Below, in pieces: positions 26,001 to 35,000 of a DNA stretch of 64,000 nt (within the stretch, counting starts at the first letter, position 1; each line of letters begins with the position of its first letter). A program made the position numbers and the translations under genes. The notes beneath the pieces are model-generated. The model did not search any database and was not told the DNA's origin. It saw only the letters and a list, made by a program, of their open reading frames with translations. This DNA comes from Larus michahellis (taxonomy: Eukaryota; Chordata; Aves; Charadriiformes; Laridae). The stretch is taken from contig NC_133900.1 in the NCBI RefSeq assembly GCF_964199755.1, forward strand, positions 16,259,201 through 16,323,200. Direction: 5' to 3'.

Positions 26001-29000
26001 TTATTTTTTTTTCCTCATAGCATTCATTTTCTACTTATTTAGCTTTCTGAATCAGATTCCAGTGCCACCAGACAAGCACCAGGGCCAAGAAAGTGCAGCA
26101 GTTTTAGATCAAATGAACTCTGTCATTATGCTGCACCCCAACATTCTCCTGGAGGCTTAGTCTCCTCTTCCTGTGTTTTTTCACAGCCATACCAAATTCA
26201 AACCTTGAATTACTTGCTCCTTAATTATTTCTGGAATTCATTTATTTCCTTTGTGTCATTACCTCTAACCTTGTCATTATCCTCAGCTTTAGTAACTGGA
26301 ACAGCTTCTGGCTTTTCAGATCCCCCATTCTTCTCTGAAAGCCGTCCAAAAAATGCAGCCAAGGCCTTTCCCATTTCCTTGACAGATGTCAGTCTCCTTT
26401 TCCAGGTATCCTTTCATTGGCTCTATTGCCGTATTCACTGTCAGCCTTTACAACACCTCGGAAGCTCTATGTATGCCTGTCCTTCACAGCATGTTCTTTC
26501 TTTCACGACCAGTATTCCCTGAAACAACTTGCTTTCTACTGGCATCTCAGTAATCACCCACAGCTCTTCTCAGTCACCTTTTACATATGACAAAGTCTGT
26601 CCAGGATACCCTACAGAGCTTGTAACCATCTGATTTGGACGCTTCTCTTTTCAAACAGTTTGCTCCTGCTGCTTATCTACTGTCTTATTCCTTAATCTCT
26701 ATCTTTTTGCTTAATGTGAGATCTCTTTAAGGTAGGGAGTCACCCTTACTTGAAAAAGTGAGAAGCACGCGTGGTGTTATAGTTGCTCCTGTAAATAGTC
26801 ACTCCTGTAAATAAATATTTAATGACTGTTACTGAAACAGAGATACGTGTAGAAACTAAACAGCAATGCACTGTATTTTGGCACAGCTTCAGTACATACT
26901 GTACAGCAATCAAACACAATGCAGTTATCACTTACATGTGGCAACATCACCACCCCCTCTGCAAGCAATAAAACTACCACTTGCCTTCTCTTTTTTTGTG
27001 GCTTTTTTTTTCCCCACAGCTGGAAGATGATATTTTAGCCAAATCTGATTATTTTCAAAGTATAAAAGACTTCATTGCTAAACAGTCCCAAGAGTGGATG
27101 ATTCTCGAGTTCTCCCAGCTTGGATTTATTGGTAAGTATTAAGACCTCAGCAGGGTCAGCTGGCTTTGGAGCTGCGTAGGTCGAGTAGGTCTCACTCGGA
27201 ATTACATTCCAAAGCATGGCAGGACTCGCATATCAAAACTTCCTTGGTTCTGTAGGAAAGCTCCCACTGAAAGTCTTTTACTTTCTGTGCTCTTTAAAAC
27301 TGTCTTTTTATGCGGAGTCTCCTCAGCATAGGATCTAGTAGTTGGGTTCCCATAAGAAACAGGTTGTTCTACCTCAAGGCACCATGTGCCCCTGTAGCAT
27401 GTAGTTTTCCTTTCAAGAATAGAATTTGAACTATCTATAAAAAAATCTTCTTCCTTTGTGGAGCAAAACATGCATCCCATATCATAGGGAAGGGGTTTTA
27501 TTATTTTTAGTAGTAAGTTTCTTTTTGTATTTTTTTCTTCGGTTTTAATACAATTTACTTGTGGTAACACCATATAAGTGTTAGGTCAAACAGAGAGATC
27601 TAACAGAATCTGCTAATACAAATAGCAAGAGAACTAAATGAACAGCGATAGTCTTTAAAAGCAACATTTTTCATATCTGGGTCTTAATTTAAAGATATTC
27701 AGTGTATTATTGCCAGTGAAATTGCATATCTAGCATTTTGAGGAATTATCCAGGCTTCATTTAATCTGTCACACTGATACAGGTGACTGGCAGATTTGTT
27801 TTTGGAACTAGGATGTAACTGCATGCTTTATTAGTCGGCTGGTTGACTATCAGAGAATATCTCCAGGCATGGAATAGAAATCTTTTCAAAATCCCAACAA
27901 GCTGGAAGATAACCAAATCTCCGAAGTTGGAGTCTGTGTGAAATTTCCACTAAGTATCAGAATTACGTCCATGTGTTTCAGGCTGGAGTAAACATAAAGC
28001 TGGTGATTTTTGGACAGCAATAAAAATATCTAAATATGCAATTTCTTATCTTGCTTTCAGGAAAATTGTTTAAATCAGAAGACCTCCCTCTCATAGTGGA
28101 TTTTTTTCTCATGTTCTATAAAGATAAGCCCATAGACTGGCTTATAGACCACCTGCTCTGGGTTAAAGTGTGCAATCCGGAAAAGGATGCAGTAAGTATG
28201 TCTAAGAATTTATGAACATAAGTAATATTCAAACAGTCCCAGTGACAAAATAATTTATTTTCAAAAAGCGGAATAGAAATCTCTCAAACCTGACTTACTT
28301 TGGAATTTGTGGGGAAAGATCTGCTGCAGATCTCCAGAGAGTGGCACGGTGTTTGAGCCCATTAGGGCATGCAGAGAGGCCTGACTCACAGAAATTTGGA
28401 TTTCCCCACAAGAGCTGTTTTGCCTCTGTCAGCTCAGAACATGGACAGCACAAGCTCACATCTAGTCACGTAGGCAACCCCGCAGCACCAAAGAAAAGTT
28501 TGAATATGTAAGCCTATGTGGACTATCACTTCTCATAACTTTCTGCTGACCATTTAATATGAAAGTCAGTAAAGTGTACAATTTTACAATCACAGTTGTT
28601 CTGCATTTTGCATACCAATTCCTCTCTTTAACAGAACTTAAGTGTTTTGCTTTAAATCTGTTACTACCTGGGGAAAAAAATGACTGCCTGAAAAAAATAA
28701 TGCAGGGAAATGTGTAGGTTGAATGAACTAAATGATACTTTTCACTGAAAATGAAAGAAACGGGTGCCATGTCTAGCACTACAGGTGAGCCCAATGAAAT
28801 ATTAAGTATTTCTTTATGTCCTTTTGCATTCTTTCTCTCACCAGTTTTTGGTGCTGGTCACCACTCACACTCTTCTTGTATAACAGACTGTGCCACAGAG
28901 GACTGGCCAGAGGGCCAGAGTTTCTGCTCCTTCTTGGTTTTTAAGGTTCAAGAGTTGTATTTGATTGGTGTAGCTAGTCCCCACTTGAGGTGTTCACACA

Positions 29001-32000
29001 TGTTCCTTCTGTGTTGATAAAGAAGGACGAAGAGACAGATAGGAGCTGTGCCGAGCAGGAGACTGAGGGGAGCAGAACAAACAAACTTCAAGTTTTACTG
29101 CGTAGCAGAGGTGACCCCTGGGGATGGCAGAAGGCCCCTGGTTTTACCCTTAGTAATGCCACTGAGGAGTCTTGTTCCCACTTCATACAGATAGGAGTAA
29201 GCTTTGAGATCCTACTCCATGGGTTAGGCTGGCTCATAGGAGTTACAGTGAGCACCAAGTACCTTTAATTTAGGTTTTTGCCTGCCTGTGATAACAGAAT
29301 AAAAAAAAAAAAAGATACTGTTATGTTAACATCACCCATTCCAAATCTGTCTAATGTGTGCCAACTTCCATCTGATAGATGAAACATTTTATTTTTTAAA
29401 TGACTGTTCTAGCTTCTAAGACCTGATTAATACCTAAAATGATGCTGTGTTCCTGAAAGGCAGGCAGGCAGGCAGCTTATGCGAGTCAGCTCCAGCCAAG
29501 CCAAAGCAAAGTGGCATCAGCAAGTTTCTAGTGAGTTTCGCTTCTGCAATTGCAGTTTCGATTGCTGTGGGTAGCAAAAACATAATGAGACAAGTCAGTC
29601 TCACACTGGACATGGGTGGCAATGACCAGTGGTGTGACCTACTGGGACTATTCCTGAGAATGCGGAAAATGGAGGCTAGAGGAAGGATGGAGATCCCAGT
29701 TGCTGCTCCTCCTCTGCTTGTCAGATTAAAGTGGTGGACTTTGTACAGGCGCCAGAGAAGGCAAGCTGACAGAAATCCTCACACTTTCACCTTTCCAAGC
29801 AACTAAGAGTGTCACTAAGTGATCACACACTGTGTCTCACGGGAGGGTCAACAGGGCACCTGTTTGTGGTTTTCTGTGCCATCCTGTGGTGATGGGTATG
29901 TGGCACACGAGTATTAACATACCAAGATTCAGCTACATTTGCTCACCGAGTTGGAAAAGACAGTTTGTAATGATCAGAGCCATCACATCTCTGCATCGTT
30001 CAGAAACTTCGTCATGTTTACCTCCTGTGAACCATCATCCAGTTCTGGGGTCCCCAGTGCAAAAAAGACATGGACCTGTTGGAGCAGGTCCAGAGGAGGG
30101 CCGCAAAAATGATCAGAGTGATGGAACACCTCTGCTATGGAGACAGGCTGAGAGAGTTGGGGCTGTTCAGCCTGGAGAAGAGAAGGCTCTCAGGAGACCA
30201 CATTGTAGCCTTTCAGTACTTAAAGTACTTATAAGAAAGACAGAGAAAGACCTTCTACCAGGGCCCTGTGGTGACAGGACAAGGGGCAACAGTCTTAAAT
30301 TGAAGGAGGGTAGATTTAGATTGGACATAAGGAAGGCATTTTTTACGCTGAGGGTGGTGAGGCACTGGAACAGGTTGCTCAGAGAAGCTGTGGATGCCCC
30401 ATCCCTGGAAGTGTTGAAAGTCAGGTTCGATGGGGCTTTGAGCAGCCTGGTCTAGTAGGAGGTGTCCCTGCCCATGGCAGGGGGTTGGAACTAGATGATC
30501 TTTGAAGGTCCCTTTGAACCCAAAACATTGTATGGTTCTGTGATCACGTGCAGTGGTATCTATCTATCAAGTGTAGTGGGGACTAGCAGGCTGCAAAGAT
30601 GGGAGCCCTGACTCAGTGAGGAGCCTTATCTCGGTTTCTGCACAAATGACCACACCAGTCCTGTGCTACTGATTATTCTCAGCTGCTACCATAAGTAGCT
30701 GTTTTGGTAGTGCTGCCATAGTGTGAAAGGAGACCTGCTAGGGACTACCTTTATTATAGGGGATGAACTGCAGACCCTGTCAGTAGAAAGTTCACAAATT
30801 TTCTTATAATGATTTTTTTTCCAGCAAAAGTATAGGATGCTTTTCAAAGAAGCAGCTGTCAATAAATCAATTTGCATGTATTGTGTTTTTACATTGTTTT
30901 GCTGAACATCTGCTGTGGACAAACATAAAAATACTTAGTTCTTTTTATAGACTTCCAGGTGGTTTTGAACTTGTAATTAGTACTTCTGCGGAAACCATAA
31001 ATCCCCCATGAGTTTTGGTGTTTAAGCCAGCTGAGTGATGACTTAATCACTTCTAGCTTTAGAGGGCATTAATATAGTTTACGTAACATTTTTCTTTTAT
31101 AGAACTGAAAGCACTTGAAAGGTAAACATATTACCCTCTCAAATCTAAAGATGTGAGACCTGGGATACAGAAAAGTTAAATGATTTTCCAAACTCATACA
31201 ATAATTCTGTGGCAGAACTGAGAGTAGAACCCAGGGAGTCCCATTTCAGCTCTTTGCTCTGTTCTATGCCATTATGCTTCATTATGTCTCATTAATTACT
31301 GTAGCATGTTTGCTTCATTGTATCAAACTATGATGCTCTACACATATAGAGCAAAAATTACACATAAAGAAGTAATTTGTTATCATTCAAAAATCAAGAA
31401 ACTTGGAAATTAGTACCAATTACAGTTATTTAATTCCCTGGTATATGCCATATTACAAAGTGTACTAAACTGGAAAATCACAATTGAAATACAGTATCTA
31501 AGGGTTTTATGGAATTGTAAGATAAAAGATACATAACATAGTATAGTATAGTACATTATAAGCCTCTCAAACATAGCAGACAGCCAAAATGACAAAGATT
31601 GAAATGTAACCAGAATCTATCTCGAGAAAGTCAGTTTTGGTCAAAATAATTTTTTTAGAATGATACGGCAAGGCCAAGAGTTGAAATGAAATTTGCCAGA
31701 AACAGTTAAAAAAATCAGTTTCAGATTTGAAGTCCACTTGTCACTCTGAGGTGTAACTGATGGTATACAGTGCTGAAGTCCCTGAATTAGTGGTGATTGA
31801 GCCTTGAAATCTACATAGCACCATGACTGGAATTACAAGTTTAGGTCTAGAAACAATGTATTTGAAATAAGGTGACCGTTAATCTAAGGATTACTCATTT
31901 AAAATATGGTTAAAAAACCTGGACCCATACCCTCAACTACACAATGAAATTGCCTTATGGAACTTAGTTTGTCTCTCCTGTATTTAAATAAAACTTCTCT

Positions 32001-35000
32001 CCCTTTTACTTTCTTTCCAGATACACTGTGAAAAAGAAAAAGTAAAGTTACGTATCCGTGCGAAACCATCTCTATTTCAGCACGTGGGAATTTATTCATC
32101 ATTGGCTGGGAAGATACAGAATTTGAAAGTAAGGATAAGTAATTAATGTCATATTTCTATATTATATTCTTGTGTTCTGACTTGTTTCTCAAATCAGTTT
32201 CAAGCATTGCATCTTTGGCTTTAGATGGTGTTTCCATATCCAAGAACGCTGGTTTACAGATTTGGGGGAGAATAGTAATCTGGCATCTACACTGCAGATT
32301 GGGGACACTGCCTCTGCATAAACATCTCGGAATCTCTAATCTGAATGCTCGTACCATAGTAGCATTTCATGGGATGTAGGAACCCTCTTCACAGAACAAG
32401 GTTTCATGTGCTCTGCATGGTACAAACACAAACAGCTATGGTGGGTTGTTTTGGCCAAATAGGGACATGGTTTAGCGGTGGACTTGGCAGTGCTAGGTTA
32501 GTGGTTGGACTTGATGATCCTAAAGGTCTCTTCCAACCAAAACGATTCTATGATTCTGTAATAGTCCACAATCCCAATACGAGGGACTATTAAGAAGAAG
32601 GTATACTGGTAGGACAAGGGTGTGGCTGTCGTGATGGCCACAGATTTTTTAGGGAGAGTTTGGAGGGCAAACAGTGGATCTACCACATACTTGGTAAGGA
32701 CAAGAGCAGTGAAGCACCAGACTTCAGGGATGTCCTGATGGTGCCATTTAGATTAGTCATAAGATCATTTAAATTGCTGTATTGGATCAGAATGGAGGTT
32801 CACGTAGCGTTTCGCAGAGACCAATATCAGATGTCCTGGCAGAAGGCATAGTAGAGAACTATGAAATAGGCTAGTGTGGAGAAGTTTATTTTTAAATTTA
32901 GGCAACTGAGAAATAATCAATACAGCTCTGTCTACAAACTGTAACGTTGATTACATGGAAATGAATATTCTATTTCCCTTAGAAAATCTATTGTAACATT
33001 TTTCTAAATCTATTAAAAGTAGATTGTAGATTTTCTGACACTGAGGTAATTATTTTCTGGAATAGCTTCCTGTAGTAAGTCAAGATATTAGAGCACTTTT
33101 TTTTCATTGTATGAATGAAATTACACTTCTTTATATCCAACAGGATAAAGATTTTGGCAAAAATGCGCTACATAAAGCACATAATAATCCTCCTGCAAAA
33201 GTGGATACAAGCCTAAGAATATACCAGCAATATACCTTGGAAAAAATTTATAAAGGAGAAGACTGTTTTTGGGCTTCAGCTCCAGTGGCAGGGGACTACA
33301 TCCGCTTCACCTTTTTAAATCCATTAAAAGTTGAAAAGTAAGTATTACATCATATGGAATATGGAAGCCTATGTATATCCAGTTTGGAAATGACTGAGTG
33401 TGTTCAGAATCACCAGTGCTCAACTGCTCACATAAACCATAGACTCATTACTGACCAAAAAATACATGATTTGCTATTTATCTTCTCCCCCTCTTGAATT
33501 CCCCTCCTGAAATATATTTCTTCATTAGTAATTAGAGAGCTTCTTAATTTTTTTTCCTTTTACTTCTTCAGTTAAATATTTTACATTCTCTTATGATAAT
33601 TCTCAAAGGATTTTAACTAATGAATTTCATCAATGGAGTCAGTGAAAGTTGTATTTCTATAGTTGTCAACAGAAAGGCTGTTTGCATGATGTCAATCAAG
33701 TCAAAGACCATGTCCCAGACCTGACACTTATCAGTGTAGGTGAAAGCGAACAGAAAATATCACTATTGTGGGGAAATAATGAAGAGTGAATTAATGAAGG
33801 TGGGATTCAGTTGAAGATTCAGAGACTTCAACGTAGGTATTTACAGTAGAGATGTCTACGTAAAGTAGGTGTGTAAGCTCCTCGTATACATGACAGATGG
33901 AGACCTACTTGATAGACTCAGTGGAAGGGAGAGAGCTATTCATATATCTCTATTGCCCGTAATGAGAGCTTGAACACCTGGGTCACAGACAGACTTCTCA
34001 CTTCACGTGTTTGGATCTACAGCCAGGTCCCACCTTGAATCTTTTTCTGATTCTAAAAGGTAAAACTGTCTTCTGTGTTCTTGCATCATTCAACTTGGGT
34101 TTCTTTGAAAGGAAAAGACACCTGTAGCTTAAGATAGGGAAGCATTTTTCAGAAGGACTTACTCTATAAACAGTACAAACTGAGGTTGGCACCAAAAGAA
34201 GCAAAGTTTCTTCTCTCTCTGTTGGATTGGAGAACAGATCTGAGTTAAAAGCAACCTAGCAAGAAATATGGTTCCAGGAGAATGTCTCTGACACCAATTA
34301 CCATAATTACCATATCTCTGTAACGACATTCAGAGAGAAAACTCCTTCACTGTTGTTACACTTCCTCCCAAAACTGGTCACAAAACTAAGACAATTCAAT
34401 TTCTGCAAAGATTGTAGATTTCTCATTTATTTCAAAAAGAACTTAAGGAAGCAAGTCTGTATCTCCATCTAGTGAGCTGCACTAAGTGAGAGTTGTTATA
34501 ATAAACACTGGTGTTCTGTAGTGAACACTGCTAATTAACTGGTTTATGCTTTGGGAAACTTGGGTAGCCTCTATTTTTGCATTTTGCTGTTAGTGGGAAG
34601 TCGTACTGGATGAAGCTAACTTACACATGGTATTGCCTAATGGCTGATGCCAGCCCCATCCCACTGCTAACCTGTGAAAATGTATAGTTAATCCTACAAT
34701 ATCTGCTGCCCTTCTTAGGCCTTGATTGTTTGATGCCTGAGGAGGGAGGCTGATACTTTAAATTTCCTTAGCTCTTTTTGGATCTAAAAACCTAAGAACT
34801 CTTAGGTTCTTAGAAATTCAAAACCAAACAGGCATTTATTTGTCTTTTTAAAATCTCATAGGTGTTTTTGCTTGGATTCTTGCTTTGATGATGCTGTTGC
34901 TCATTGGCTATAAAGGAGGTTATTTAGAAGCACCTGAATTGGTCAGTATTGATAAAAAGGGGGATTCTCTTGGCATGTAGCGTATGGTCTGGTAGAAACC

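Noticed and set aside
26590-26750. Ancient L2/CR1-like 3' end (AGATCTCTTTAAGGTAGGGAGTC)
   Set aside because: Only a short resemblance to a common LINE 3' motif; too diverged to claim without an alignment.
27202-27573. 123-codon minus-strand ORF in MGAT4D intron 8
   Set aside because: No domain signature; position just after exon 8 and composition are those of intron sequence.
29832-30455. 207-codon ORF read as a possible gene
   Set aside because: Its second half is the frame-broken CR1 3' end; the first half is unrelated intron sequence, so the ORF is a chance fusion.
34793-34814. Small hairpin CTAAGAAC / GTTCTTAG with 6-base loop in intron 11
   Set aside because: Eight-base arms in AT-rich intron DNA are expected by chance; nothing else marks it as functional.
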